Shown: positions 1 to 12,059 of the stretch, piece by piece
Numbering within the stretch: the stretch's first letter is position 1
Layout: every line of letters begins with the position of its first letter
Assembly (NCBI GenBank): GCA_018398805.1
Contig: JAGFBZ010000261.1
Location: 2,418,001 to 2,482,000 of the forward strand
Length of the DNA stretch: 64,000 nt
Direction: 5' to 3'
Source of the DNA: Hirundichthys speculiger
Lineage: Eukaryota > Chordata > Actinopteri > Beloniformes > Exocoetidae
Made by a program: the position numbers and the translations under genes
The notes under the pieces: generated by a model
What the model saw: the letters and a program-made list of their open reading frames with translations, nothing else
Databases searched by the model: none
Told to the model about the DNA's origin: nothing

Positions 1-609
1 TAAAACAAAATAAACGGGACGTATGCATTTACAGTCGGAGCGATGCAGTGTGGCTTTGGATTATATTTTACTCTGGGGTGTTGTGAGATTTTATCCACTT
101 TTGAAAGGTGTCGTGACTGAAAAAAGGTTGAGAAAGGCTGGGTTATTCCACCTTGACTTTACAAGATGTGCTTTAATTCATAGTCTCATGATGCCCCTCA
201 CATTAGGAAAAAAAGCCTCATACTTACATTAATAGGTGTGTCATCTGGAAAACACCATTTTTAACTGAGAATTATGTTTTGACATTCAAAATAAATAAAT
301 TAATTTAAAAAATGTACCCTGAAACACCTCTGAGCCTGCTCATCTAACCTGGCACGGCTCATGAAAACAGACAGGGGTGTTTGTATTTCTCCGTAGGAAT
401 CTTCCTGTGATAATATATGTGCAAAATAAAACTTTCATCTATGAACCTTGAAGACTTTTAAAGGGTTTATGACTGAGCATTTAGATAATCAAATGTACGT
501 AGGCCAATTAGGGCAGTGTTAAAAAACAGTTAGTTCCACTGATTTAAACTGAATGACCTACTTACCACGAAATCGCTCCAGTAATTGGTGTTGAGTTTTA
601 ACTTCTGGC

Positions 610-1120
610 AATAATATGGAAACAATTATCACAGTCATGTCAAGGTTGGATTATTGTATCTCTTCATGCACTGCTATTGGCCAGTCCTTGTTGTCTCATC
701 TGCAGCTGATACAGAATTCTGTGGCCAGACTCCTAACTGGTTCTCGAAAAAGAGATTCCTGCACTTCCCCACTGGGCTACACACACTTACACTGGGCTTG
801 CATCTGAGCGCAGATCCTCTAACTATGGTGATCCATAAGGAGTTAGGAGGAGTCATTTGTCAGAGAAGCTTGTACTTTACAGTGGCAACTCCAAAGCTTC
901 TGAATAGTTTTATTCTGTCAAGTTAATGTTTAAAAGACAGCTGAAAACATATTTGTTCTCCTTGGTTATTGACGGCTTTTAATGTTCTTACCATATTAAG
1001 CAGTTTTGGGCATTCATTTGTTTTAAGAACTTGTTTTATGATGAAGTTCTATTATATTGTCTCATTCTGTTTTTACATGCATCTGCTTCTGGATATGACT
1101 GTGTGCTCAATTCATTACAT
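610..1120 (+). mobile_element. 3' end of a Jockey/L2-type LINE, decayed
   Basis: Translation of 614-770 gives SRLDYCISSCTAIG and LQLIQNSVARLLTGSRKRD, the conserved C-terminal tail of the reverse-transcriptase protein of fish L2/Rex-like non-LTR retrotransposons (usual form SRLDYCN...LQLIQNAAARLLT). The frame then changes: the next block near 770-800 has lost the expected LHWLPV continuation, and ATPKLLNSF at about 878-905 is in a different frame. No reverse-transcriptase core is present, so this is a 5'-truncated dead copy, the usual product of incomplete reverse transcription. It lies about 2.7 kb upstream of the osbpl10 first exon. The family assignment rests on motif reading only; the clade (L2, Rex1 or CR1) is not resolved. 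Confidence 0.75.
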
Positions 1121-2709
1121 TTCTGTTAAATGTTAATATTATGTGTTAATATATTACACAACACTGCAGTTGTTGGTGATTTGATGCCAGGAGGGGTGGA
1201 CATACCCTTAAAGGAACATCCCAGCATTAACACAAACCTAGGTCTACAGTTAGATGGTAAGGAGCATTAGGGACCACAATATGAATTAAAACAGGTTTTA
1301 GTGAGAATGGAGTATGAATTTGCAGCAAAATGGCAATTAATTTTGACACTTGAATAGCTATTTTTAAGCCTCTGTCAAAACTCACAAATGTTAATTCCAA
1401 AGGATTTGTAATAGTGTGGATAGGGCTCCCTTTTTTAACTTTGTAAGAGTACAGAAGGTGTATAAAAAGGGACTGTTTGTACAGGCACCACTTTCTGGTT
1501 GCCTCCACCTTGGTATAAGTCTGTACAAGTTGCCTATCAAATGTGTGCACAAACTACTGTCAATACATGTAGAAGGAGGAGAGGTCATGGCGTCAGCTTT
1601 TTAACAATTTTGTCATAAACATGCAAGTGCTGGTCCAGTTCTCTGGAAGAAGAGGCCATGAAATCCCCTCTCTGAATTGTATCTATAGTTTCTTTGACAG
1701 TCTGAACAGCCAACAACTGCATTAAACTGGATTTTTCCAAATCAGAGGTGGTTTCAAATGCCATTTCAATCAGATTTTGACTGATGTAATTTATTCACAA
1801 TGGGTTCACAATAGAACAGGAAACAATCACTATATCTACCAAAGTGTCAGGGGATTCTTCCATCGGCTAGCTCTAGTGTCTATTAGCTTAAAGCTAACCT
1901 GCCTGGACCATGCGTCCCACTGTACTGACATAGCAGTGGAGACAGCTGCCCAAAATAAAGTAGTTCAAAGAAATGTCCTCTGTCTCTGGCGCGTTTCTTG
2001 TAACTTGTCAAAAAATTTGCACCGCAACTCTGCATAACCTTTTGCAAACAGCACCAAAGGCAGTTCATCACTTTCCATTTTGTTTTGTTTACATCTGTTC
2101 TGTGCTTACAGAACAGACGGCCATGTGGATTAAACAGATTGGATCCAATCACTTGCAATACATAATGTCAGGCAAAGAGATTGAATTCTGATGCTAAAAA
2201 CTGGAACTAGGCTGGCGTGAACATAGTCATAGCGCTGTAAAGCAAAAGACGACTGAGATAGGAGTCCATAGTTACTTTGGCTGAGAAGTAAGAAAAATGC
2301 AGAGGAGAGAAATGTTCCAGGCAGAAAGTGCATCAGCAAGTGGAAGAAGTGCAAAAGGCTGCACGTAGACTGCAACAAATTTCCTCTCACATTCATTTAT
2401 ATATTGCCTTTTTATTTCCAAAACAGGATATTCCAGTTGGCTTTCCAATGGAAACCTTCAGAAGCAGAAAAAAAATCCTTTCTTGGTGCAGTTGATCACA
2501 TTTCATGTCCGCACAAAAGCTCGATCTTATCACATGCTTCATCTTCTAAAGGTGACTGTGATCTGCTTACTGCCCTTTTTTTGCCTCCAGCTGTTTGTTC
2601 TTCTTTAATCTTCTGTCATTAAACCTTGTCGTTTTGTGTTTGTCAGGATGTTGTACATGTAAGTTGTAGGACGTGTTGTGTACAGATGTTGGCCTTTTAT
2701 GAACAAGAT

Positions 2710-3118
2710 CACTGGAAAAAAGGCCACTCAAAAAATAAGTAAAAAAAAAACTTAATACGAGATATTTTTGCTTGTAATAAGCAAAAAAAATCTGCCAATG
2801 GAACAAGTGAAAATTCGCTTAATAAGATTTCATGAAATAAGACATTATATTTAAGCCTGACAAGATCTTGAAATTAGCTTAAAAATCTTATGACATGTCA
2901 AGTCAAGTCAAAAAAACATCTGAGATATGACTCAAAACAAGATGTTTTCAAGACTATTTCACTTAACAAGATATTCAAGATGCACTGTCTAAAAACAAGC
3001 TCCTATATCTCACTGAAATGTTACCCTTTAGGTGATTTTGTCTTATATTAAGTGTGATGAGATATTTTGACTAGAAATTAGTAAAATACACTTGGTAAGA
3101 TTTTGAGTTTTTGCAGTG
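2710..3118. mobile_element. miniature inverted-repeat element (CACTG ends)
   Basis: The segment starts CACTGGAAAAAAGGCCACTC and ends TTTTGAGTTTTTGCAGTG, so both ends read CACTGSAAAAA when taken inwards. The interior is AT-rich and repeats the words AAGAT, CTTAATAAG and AGATATTTTGA, with no coding potential. Both edges abut AT, which may be a 2-bp target duplication but is too short to prove. I infer a non-autonomous DNA transposon; the superfamily is not assigned. Confidence 0.65.
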
Positions 3119-3716
3119 ATAAAAATTTTGCTATTTTGCAGACTCTTAGTTTAAGTCATTTTTACATTTTATTTAGGCAGAAAAGCCACTACTCTACTGT
3201 TCAAATGGAGTGGTATACTATTAGGCTTTAATCTCTTGCAATTTAACCTTCAAACAAATTTACACTGTCTTTCCCATAATTTCCCTTGTTATATTTAGTG
3301 CTTGTGTCTTCTTATCTGTAATCTTGTTCTTCATGTGGTGCTTTGCTGCATTTATTGCTTAAAAATGTGTCATAAATGTGAGTCATCTCAGGCTTTTCCT
3401 GTCTTTTTTTTTTTTTTTGGGACGATGATGTGTGTGATAGGATTGCCTTGTAATATCCGGGGGCAGGTCCTGAGTTGGAGTGGGAGTGTCTGCTCTCCTG
3501 CCTACCAGGAAAACGCTGGAGCAGATCCAGTCTGACAGAGTCGCGGTTCACGCTGCAGAGGAAGGAGAGAGCGAGGATGATGTCCGCTCTCCAACTCACC
3601 CAGAAGCCCTTAAAGCACCGGAGCAGCGCTGCCAGTGTGTAGTCACTGCCTCTCCTTCAGCTCACATGCTTGGCTTAAATCCTCCCTGCTAGACTGCTGC
3701 TGGTCCATCCCTCTCT

Positions 3717-3758
3717 CTGCTCCTCCTCCTCCTCCTCCTCCTCCTCCTCCTCCTCCTG
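3717..3758. repeat. (TCC)n trinucleotide repeat in 5' leader
   Basis: About thirteen TCC units followed by mixed TGC and TCC triplets end roughly 20-40 bp before ATG 3798. The complementary strand is (GGA)n, a sequence class able to form G-quadruplexes. Open frames across it (poly-Ser, poly-Pro or poly-Glu) are repeat artefacts. Confidence 0.9.
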
Positions 3759-3797
3759 CTCCTCCTGCTGCTGCTGCTCCGCCGTCCCGTCGCCAGG

Positions 3798-4076
3798 ATG
3801 GAAAAGACCCTCTACGGTCCGCATCCCGGGGCCAACAGAACCAACTCTTCCTCGGCGGACCACCGCGGGAGCTCGGTCGTCCAGGAAGCCCGGCGGTCGG
3901 AGCGGGTCGCACAGCCCCGGCTCCGGTCCCGGGTCCCTGGGCGGCTCGGCCGCTGCAGGAGGCAGCCGCGGATCCGTGCAGGGCAACAGCATGAATCTGC
4001 AGCAGCAGGCGCGTAAGAGGCAGCTGGAAGGAGTGCTGAGCAAATACACCAACCTGATCCAAGGCTGGCAGAACAG
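3798..4076 (+). CDS. osbpl10: osbpl10 exon 1, N-terminus and start of PH domain (start codon uncertain)
   Basis: The 3' part reads, in one frame, MNLQQQARKRQLEGVLSKY then TNLIQGWQNR, and splices at AG|GTAAGC after 4076 with two bases of an Arg codon carried over. LEGVLSKYTNL.QGWQNR is the opening strand pair of the ORP10 PH domain, which binds phosphoinositides at Golgi/ER contacts. ATG 3798 has a strong context (A at -3, G at +4) and begins MEKTLYG...NSSS, similar in style to the known MER...SNSSS start of ORP10. However, its frame stops at 4014-4016 and is offset by one base from the PH frame. In the PH frame there is no ATG between the stop at 3676-3678 and ATG 3991. Either translation starts at 3991 (A at -3), giving a shortened N-terminus, or a one-base error or mutation lies at roughly 3855-3900, where the PH frame resumes a Ser/Gly-rich stretch (SGSHSPGSGPGSLGGS). 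Exon identity is firm; the start is not. Confidence 0.85.
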
Positions 4077-4659
4077 GTAAGCACATGGCTGGAGAGGAAG
4101 GAGAAGAAGAAGAAGAAGGGGCGCTTGTTTGACACCAGTCACTTTTGGCTCAGCTGTCAGCTCGCGCTTCATGTTGTTATTTGCCCCGTCCACGTTGCAC
4201 TTTTACCAGCGCGTCACCGTGAGGGGGAGGAGGATGATGGACAAGAGAAGAGGGTTTAAATCACAGGAGCTCACAGGCCTGCTGAATGATCACAGTGGAA
4301 AATTTACAGACAATAGTTTATCCAACTATTGGATAAACTATTGCAACTGTGTGGTTATCCAGTGCAACCACAGATCATGTATTTCAAAATCTGATCAACT
4401 TTTAGTTTAAAACTTGTATTCATTGGTTATGAATTTAGATCTCAGTCATTTCTTTGACCCAAGTGCAGTGAAAAATTTCCACCCATCAAATGGTTCTTGT
4501 CACTTTTAACACCAATCCCACACAAGTAGTACCGTGCAGTTTGATATAGTATGGGCCATGGAGGCCGGATGATTCGCTGTGGTGACCCCTGATGCAAGCT
4601 ACACTGGACCCTGCCATGAACCTCTCTCCAAATTTTATTAAATTGTCATGTCTCGTTGG

Positions 4660-4845
4660 TAGATGTGTTCTTCTTCATCTTCTTATTATCCACTACTACT
4701 TCGTCTTTGCTGCTTTCAAGCCTTGTAGAAGGATAGTTTGCTGCAATGTCTGTAAAAAGTACTGATGCTCATCATTTTTCACCCCAACTCATGTGAGATA
4801 TACTTTTATCTGCTCTATTCCAGTGTCCCATGTCATTAAATTGAT
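4660..4845 (+). repeat. partial copy of a Harbinger-like miniature family
   Basis: Aligns by eye with 44513-44670. Shared blocks include CCACTACT..TTCTTCGT, ATAGTTTGCT.CA.TGTCTGTAAAAA and ATGCTCA.CATTT, followed by GTGA.ATATA.TTTTAT.TGCTCT. The same blocks occur reversed at about 6230-6400. No ends are visible here. The link to Harbinger rests on the better-preserved 44.5 kb copy, which ends in AAATCAGGCTT like the MADF elements. Confidence 0.5.
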
Positions 4846-4872
4846 TTACATCCATTTAATGATGAATGGATA

Positions 4873-5374
4873 CACTGTTTGACATTTTGTTGTATTTTTA
4901 CAGTAGTTTACTGGCGACACTATTGCGAGTAAGTTACTGTAATTACCACCTTACAGTATTAATCCTGTAATAATGTTTTACAGTATATCATCTTTACTGT
5001 AATAATGTTTTCCAGTAAATCATCTTTACTGGCTAAAACCAAATAAATAAGAGAATTAAAAGATATAAGTGCAAAGACATGATAAAAATAACTACAATTA
5101 TACAATAAATAAGCTAAAATTTACTATACTAAAAGACTTAAACTAAAAGTTAGACATATAAATTTACCATCACAAAGGCCTACAGTAGCATTACTGTAAA
5201 TGTCAACAGTAATTTACCACAGTTTCAAAAAATACAGCAAGTTACTGTAAATAAAGGCACTTTACCCACAATACAATGCAAATTACAGTAACTTGTTGTA
5301 ATCATATTTTGTGGTAGGTTTACTGGGCATTTTGTGGTATTTTACTGTAAAAATTACAGCAAAGGCAAACAGTG
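4873..5374. mobile_element. miniature inverted-repeat element with TTACTGTAA words, TA-flanked
   Basis: The left end CACTGTTTGACATTTTGTTG continues to TTTTTACAGTA, and the right end, read on the other strand, is CACTGTTTGCCTTTGCTGTA continuing to TTTTTACAGTA. Both ends are directly flanked by TA. The TA duplication and about 500 bp length fit a Tc1/mariner-type non-autonomous element. The interior is crowded with TTACTGTAA, ACAGTAA and CAGTAAA words and includes a near-tandem pair (ATCATCTTTACTG, twice within 4986-5031). There is no coding content. Confidence 0.75.
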
Positions 5375-6180
5375 TACAAAAAGAAAATATAGATGTAATA
5401 TTAGTACATAATCATCATCAATTCTTGTTATCAGGTGGCCTTTTGTAGTGTATTTTTATTAAAGGAACAGATTTAATTTATCATTTAAGTGTCTAATTTA
5501 ACCCAGAAATAAAAATGTGTAATGATATTTAGCCATTTACTGTGATTTGATATAAATTTAAGTTATTGTGTTCAATCAGCACATGATAATCGTCTCATAT
5601 CGATCACTTGCTCCTGAATTGAATTGAATTAAATCAAAATTGTATAGTGGCAGAGTTTTAGACATGATTGATGTGATGTTCGTATTATGATGACGCTTGT
5701 AATTTACACTCCAAGTCTGAGCTACATAAGGGAGGTATACAAAAGGAAGCTCATCACTGCAGGCTACAGCACTGCAGAGAGGACTCCACACTGTCACCTT
5801 GTGTTTGGTCGTGTAATTAAAGAGTGACGCAACAACGACAGACAAGCATAAATGGGAACAGCGTTGGCCTATATATACGCTATGTGCATAGTTGCTGCGT
5901 ACAAGCAGAAATCAGGCCATACAGTGTATAGGTATAGATATATGATACAGTCAGTTCATGACTGACAAAAGATCATCTCTTCTGTGTGAAATGGAGATAA
6001 ATACAATATCTTAAACAAAGCTGAGTTTTTTGTTTTTTCTTTACTAAGGAGAAAGAATACGATGAGCTGGATGTCCTTCACTGTTGTGTTTCTTAACTGA
6101 GTTGCGTTTTTCTTCCTTTGATTTTTATTAACTGGAGACACCTGTGCTGCATAGGTTAGATGTTGCAGTGTTGAATTTAA

Positions 6181-6560
6181 TCTATGCTTCTGCGTAGCCG
6201 CTACGCTCGAAGCCCATGTAAGGCAAACCTTGCTGTTGGTGTTTATGCAGAGGATTGCGTTGCTCTGCAATTACATCACCTGCAATGGAGCAAATCAAGT
6301 TTATATTACGTGAGTGTTGAGCATCAGAACATTTTCTTTACATGTTGCAGTAAAGTATTTTTCTACCCAACTTTAAAAGACGAAGAAGAAGTTGTAGTGG
6401 GAAATACGCAGATGAAGGAGAACAAATCTACCTCCCGGACCAAACACTTTTGTTGCGGTTGCATTGTTACATGCGAGATCAGGAACGACTGTTCCAAACT
6501 GTAGCGTACCAACCCAAACTGTTTCCACTGAGCTCTACTACTCAGTAGAAACCTGGTCAT
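6181..6560 (-). repeat. third copy of the 4.7/44.5 kb Harbinger-like family, reversed
   Basis: On the minus strand 6400 to 6230 reads CCCACTACAACTTCTTCTTC, then TGATGCTCAACACTCACGTA and TGATTTGCTCCATTGC. This matches the 44.54-44.65 kb blocks allowing for decay. The plus strand at 6184 has TATGCTTCTGCGTAGCCGCT, whose GCGTAGC/GCTACGC words form a small palindrome near the presumed end. The open frames at 6184-6504 and 6363-6560 are chance frames of this repeat. Confidence 0.45.
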
Positions 6561-8534
6561 TCTTTACCTCCTGTTAGGCTCTGTAGCTGTTTTCACCTGT
6601 AAATGCCGTGAGAATGTTCATATATGTAGATCAATGGACTTCACCCTGGGCTGTGCAATTAATCAAACCACCTAGCTAATACATACAGTAAAGTGTGAGC
6701 ATTAAATCAGTATTCAACACACTCATAAAGCTATTTATGGTGCAATGGCTTTGATCTCATATATAATGACCATTAGCAACAGTAGCTGTACGTGTACTCT
6801 GCTTATTTAATGGCGAGTTAATATTAACATTTTGCTAGCTAAAATTACTTGTTGCTATTTCATTAGCATTAAATAAAACAACTTATGTTAGTAATGATAT
6901 TTGGCAAATCATGAAATGAATAAAGTTTGCATAAAATGCCTGGTTTGTGAACATAAACTTTACCTGAATTTGCAACAGCTGGTACATTTACATGCACACT
7001 TTAGTCAAGCTACTTGGTTAGCTTGACGACCGGACTTCTTGCTTTTTTGCAGTATACATGCACGTGAAGTAAATGGATTTTTACTGACCAAAGTATGTCA
7101 GACATCGCTGCAATAGGCGGCAAGAGCACCAGCTTTCAGCTTGTTGGCTTTAGACTTTTCCAGTTGACCAGTTACATCAAGCACCAAAACACCAGATAAA
7201 TCTTTGGTGTAGCTGGCAGCATGAAACTGAAACAATGGTGAACTGGACAGGCTTACAGCTTTTTACGTCTCATACGTCTTCTACGCTTGAGTTGTTCTTG
7301 TGTTATTGTTGCTCTCTTTACAGAAGTCTACAGAAAAGGATTAACATTAGAAATAGTTAAAACAACCTAAATTAATAGTCAGTTGTCAACACATTTATTT
7401 GTTGAATAGTGAGATGCTGAATTGTTGCAGCTTTAAAAAGTTGTTCAATTTGCCAATCAAAATAAAATTAGTGGCAAGAAAAGACAATTGTTTGTTTTAA
7501 AAATATCGGCTATGTTTTTTTTGTAGTTTGGGTTTTAAATCGTGAGAAATTTATGAAAATATTGAAAGCGTAAGGTTACTAATGATAAAGAAAACCGCTT
7601 TAAACAGTGGCTTTCTGAGCGTATACATGTCCCAGTCTGTCCGAAGCAGGTATTATGTAATTGCACATATATTGCTTCAGGCATGTTGATATCAGTCCCA
7701 TGTTCTGTGAATATCTGTTGGGCTGTTGCTGCTTTAGCACCGCAGCCACTCTCATAATGAAATGCAGGACATCTCAGCAATAACTGTTGAGATCACAGCA
7801 GTGCGTTATTGTGCTACTGTACCTCATGCAGCATTTATGGGTTCTCTCCCTGCCTTGTTTGATTTACTCCACTCGGGCACAGACAACAGTTTTCTTCATA
7901 AGAAGCCATGAGTGAGTTTTTGATTTATAATTAGTGTTCTGGATGATGTTGTGAGTCACATATGAAACATCTGGTTGTCTTTTTTTTTTTCTTTGAGCTA
8001 TAGAAAAGCATTTTCCACAAATTTCTTGCTGAGCAGTTAAGATGAATTATGCAGGATTTCTGTTTCATAGCTTTCGTGGGATTTTGCAGTGAAATGAGGT
8101 CTTTTCTATCCTGATATATAAATATTGGTCTTGGAGTGTCTGATGGTGGCTGTACGGTGATGGTGCTGCAGAGAAGAAGTAAGCCTGGGCTGTATGGAAG
8201 TGTGTCTGCGCTGGGCTTGATGCCAGTATATGTGAGAGGGGAAGGGTATAGAGAGGCGGAGGTGGAGAGAACGAATGATTGCTCCTTGCTCTGTAAATTG
8301 ACAGATGGAAGATGCACTTATCTGCATCTTGATGTTCACCCACAGGACTATCTGGCATTCAAAAAGACATTGTCCATTTGAAAGAGATAAAACGTGGCGT
8401 GTTATTGATTATAACATATGTAAACTGTGTTTGCTGAATTTAGTCTCTTGTGAACAAGCACCACACACAGTTAAACAGATATAACAAGGTATGATGGGAA
8501 ATGTGGTCTTTATTTCAAAGCTAAGCTCTTAGTC

Positions 8535-8779
8535 CAGGGGTCTTCAACCTTTTTTAGCCCAGGGACCCCTTGGATGAGAGAAAAACAGAGCAGGGACCCC
8601 TGCTTGTAATTCTTATCCCCCCCCCCCCCCGTTTTTTTTTTTTTAAGTGTCACATTTTAAGCCTGGCTTATAATAACTTTTAGCTGTATTTTATTCTGCT
8701 TATTTCACCTTATTAACCAATTCCTGACTGGGTTATTAGCCTACATGTGTTTATGGTTGATAAAACTTTCATGCATATA

Positions 8780-8820
<41 letters not shown>

Positions 8821-8821
8821 G

Positions 8822-8896
<75 letters not shown>

Positions 8897-9106
8897 TTAT
8901 TTTTAAGTTGGTATGAGACAATATTTTTTATTATTGTTATTTTCCAACAATGAAATGTTTAACTAATATAATTTTTATTTATTTATTTTTTTTAAGTCTC
9001 AAATTATTTTGGTTAAAATTGCCTTTATTTCTTTTTAAGTTGGAGGACCCCTACAGTACCTCCACGGCCCCCCTAGGGGTCGCGGACCCCCGGTTGAAGA
9101 CCACTG
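8535..9106. mobile_element. hAT-type miniature element with 8-bp target duplication
   Basis: Starts CAGGGGTCTTCAACC and ends GGTTGAAGACCACTG, an imperfect inverted terminal repeat with the hAT consensus CAG..CTG ends. It is flanked on both sides by the identical octamer TCTTAGTC (8527-8534 and 9107-9114), the diagnostic hAT target-site length. The interior has subterminal CAGGGACCCC / GGACCCC words, a C run joined to a T run at 8618-8645, and a long (ATT)n and (ATTT)n tract at 8780-8900. It does not code for a transposase, so it must have been moved by one supplied elsewhere. Confidence 0.93.
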
Positions 9107-12059
9107 TCTTAGTCCTTAAATTCCCTCAATGCTACTTTAAAAAAAAAAAAAAAGGGAATTTTGAGCTACTTGCAACATATGCAGTTCTGCTGTAAAATGT
9201 AATTAATGTAGTGATGTTTATCTCTGCCCAAAATATAGTAGATAGACATAAGATGCTTCTTATGTTGTCATCAGTATCAAAGACCTTTTTTTTGGCTTAC
9301 AGTTTTCAGTTTTTTTTTTCACACAAAATTGTATGTAGATTTTTAACTTACATTTTTATTGGTTTTTGAATAAATGCTACATTTTATTTGTAAATTTGAA
9401 CCACAATTTTACTCCATATTCATAATTGTCCCTGAACGCTGTTCAGATTTCATTTGGTATTTTGGTTTACAACTGTTTAGTTGGGTTTACATTAGCGGAG
9501 GTCTGGAGGCAGGAATTGTAACGGGGCTGACCACCTCCTCGATCTTTTCAGAATGACACGATGAAGATGGAATGAGCAAAGAGGTTTGCTGTGTTTCTGT
9601 TTGGATTCAACTTCAGTGGTGGTACTAACTGAGACATGCTGCACTTTTGAGGCCCCATAAAACAATCCTGACTCCTCACGAATGGAAACCCACCGTTCGT
9701 ATTTCAGACAGTGTAAATACCTGTTGCATATTAAAGTAACTCTTCCTCTGAACATTGACAAAGTAACCTGGGAATGTCTTCAGGTGTTTGGCACAGGGAT
9801 GTTGGCAGCAACTGCTTTCGGTGTTTTAGGTGGTGGAGTGGGGCCTCCCATTGATGTTTGATCTGACTGGAATCTGTGAGGTTTGGAGGCCTGCTCCTTG
9901 AACCGTTCCCAAGCATCATTGTGGCTTACTGCATATGATAAAGTTGTTCTGTATTCTTAAGGTTTTAAAAGTGTTTGCTGTCATACAGTGTCTTAACTGA
10001 CATGTGTTTGGTCTTTTACTAATATGTATCATCTTCAAACAGGTTTTAAAAATGTCACTTGAATAGGGACAAAAGTCTTAAATAGATTTTTGTTCTCCAA
10101 AATCCATTAGAAGAGAAATAGAAGTGTCTGGTGTTCAAGGTTTGATGCTATTACCAGCTGATATCTGTAAGTGCCTGCAGCATTTAATTATAGCAATATT
10201 TCAAGCAGGCGAGGTCATGCTTGGGTGGAGGACTGTGTTGCAGTGATTACGGTTGTCAGTCACATCCCATACTTCATCACATGCGGCGCTCATCATATGT
10301 GCATGTGTGTGGTCGCCTGTGTCGTAGTGGGCAGCAGACCCGAGTGGAGCTAATTCTGCTGCTGCGTGGGCAGCCATGTGTTAGTGTGTGAAGTGTGGTG
10401 ATGGAGTGTAGGTGCTGTTTGTGTGTAGACAATGTGGAAGGTAGCTGTTCCATAGTTGATATGCATATATGAGGTTCAGGCTTTCATATGACCTAAACGT
10501 CTCTCCATATAACAGTTCTGGATATCAGGCCATGCTCAGGTTGATCATGCTGCAGCTGTAGGCTAAATGTAGCTTACGCAGCTCACATGTAACTTGTTTT
10601 GAAGTTCCTCAGTTTTGCAGCAAACTGACAAAATCTATTTCTGAGTGGTATTTCAACTGCAAACCCTTCTGTGGCTGTGATGGGTCAACAGCTCTAGCTC
10701 TCCTATCCTTCTTTTCTTCTTTTTTGTTTAACAAAAATATTAAACACGACAATATCAAACTATGTGTATAGTTCTGTCAGACTTTGTAGTTTAAGTACTA
10801 ACTTACTGATGGTTAATTTATTGTAATAAAAAAGATGTTTTGCAGCAATGACAATGTAGGAATGACACTACTCTTTAATTTTCACATGTTAAACCACAAT
10901 AGCTTTGTAAAACTTGAAAACAAATTTTAATTTTCCCTTTAAACAGCTGGTGTGCTGCTGGCTTCCATATGTTTCCAGTTAAAGTAATCAAGAGGCAATC
11001 CACGCCCCCCCCCCCAAAAAAGAAATTCAAACTGATCAGTCAGGCCAACATGCCTGAGCAAGCACAGAGCTCTGCCAATGTTAACTCAACACTGGTGAGC
11101 CATCAACATTGTTGATCGTATTCCATGACATTATAGACTCTAAACTCAGAATTGTCCTGCCATTTTTCGACCTGATACGAGCCTTTAGGTGACTTAGGAA
11201 AACACTCATCGAATATGATTTCATGGGTGCTTTAATTCTAATTATTTTGTGAAACACAGAGGTGGTTGTGTGTCAGGAAGGATTTACCGGTTAGTGGTTT
11301 TGGGGCTGTGGTGTGAAGCGGCGCACAGTACAGGACTTGCATCATCTGTGCATTATTAGTGTGCTGATTGTGATGCTGAAGATAGTGAAAGAAGCTTTTA
11401 CTGCTGAACTTGAGCACAGGGTTTTGATTGTGAATGGTGCCTTGAAGCTGGTTTCTAGGGTGACGATGGTGGAGATGGGCTTTGTTTCAAAAGCAAGACA
11501 AAAAGATTTGAGGTTCAGCTGAGTTTTTAAACTACTGTTGTTAACAAGGATTTGTCATGCAGCAGAATGTGTTTTGCTTATAGTTTATGGTCTTGCTTTT
11601 TGCTACTTTTTGTGCTGCTTGAGTGGGTATTCAACAGTATGCACATCAAAGAATATACATCTAGAGCTCTTTCAGCCTCATTTTCACACATCTTGTTAAA
11701 AAAAAAAAAAGATCCTAAATCGATATCTTTCTAGTTGGCATGGTGGGGAGTACGGGGAAAAAGGGAGATTAATCATTCTTTTGCTAATGCACTTGGTACG
11801 TTGCTTCTTAAATTAAAGTTATTGGCTGAGGTCAGGCACCTCTGCTGAAGATTTCTTTTGCAGCAAAAAGGAAGAAAACTTGGACATTTGCTTTGGTCTA
11901 GTTTTTTTTTTTTGGCAGTTATATGGAACAGTTTGATCAATGATCATTATCGTATTTTTGTTGAGTTAAAACTTAATCAGATTATTTTATACCTTCTGTG
12001 CATGGCACTGAGGTCTAAAACAGAGGAACAAAACCAAACAGTTTGGTACATTCTTGAAT

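Larger units (their letters stand above)
3480..4130 (+). promoter_or_regulatory. osbpl10: CpG-rich promoter / first-exon region of osbpl10
   Basis: In contrast to the AT-rich surroundings, 3500-4080 is GC-rich with many CpG dinucleotides, densest at 3780-3970. This is what a CpG-island promoter of a broadly expressed vertebrate gene looks like. No convincing TATA box sits at a fixed distance from the start codon, so the transcription start cannot be placed. The 5' leader probably includes the TCC repeat at 3717-3758. Confidence 0.5.

Noticed and set aside
3643..4193. Long minus-strand and plus-strand frames rich in Pro, Glu, Gly or Ser around 3.7-4.1 kb
   Set aside because: They are translations of the TCC repeat and the GC-rich first exon in wrong frames.
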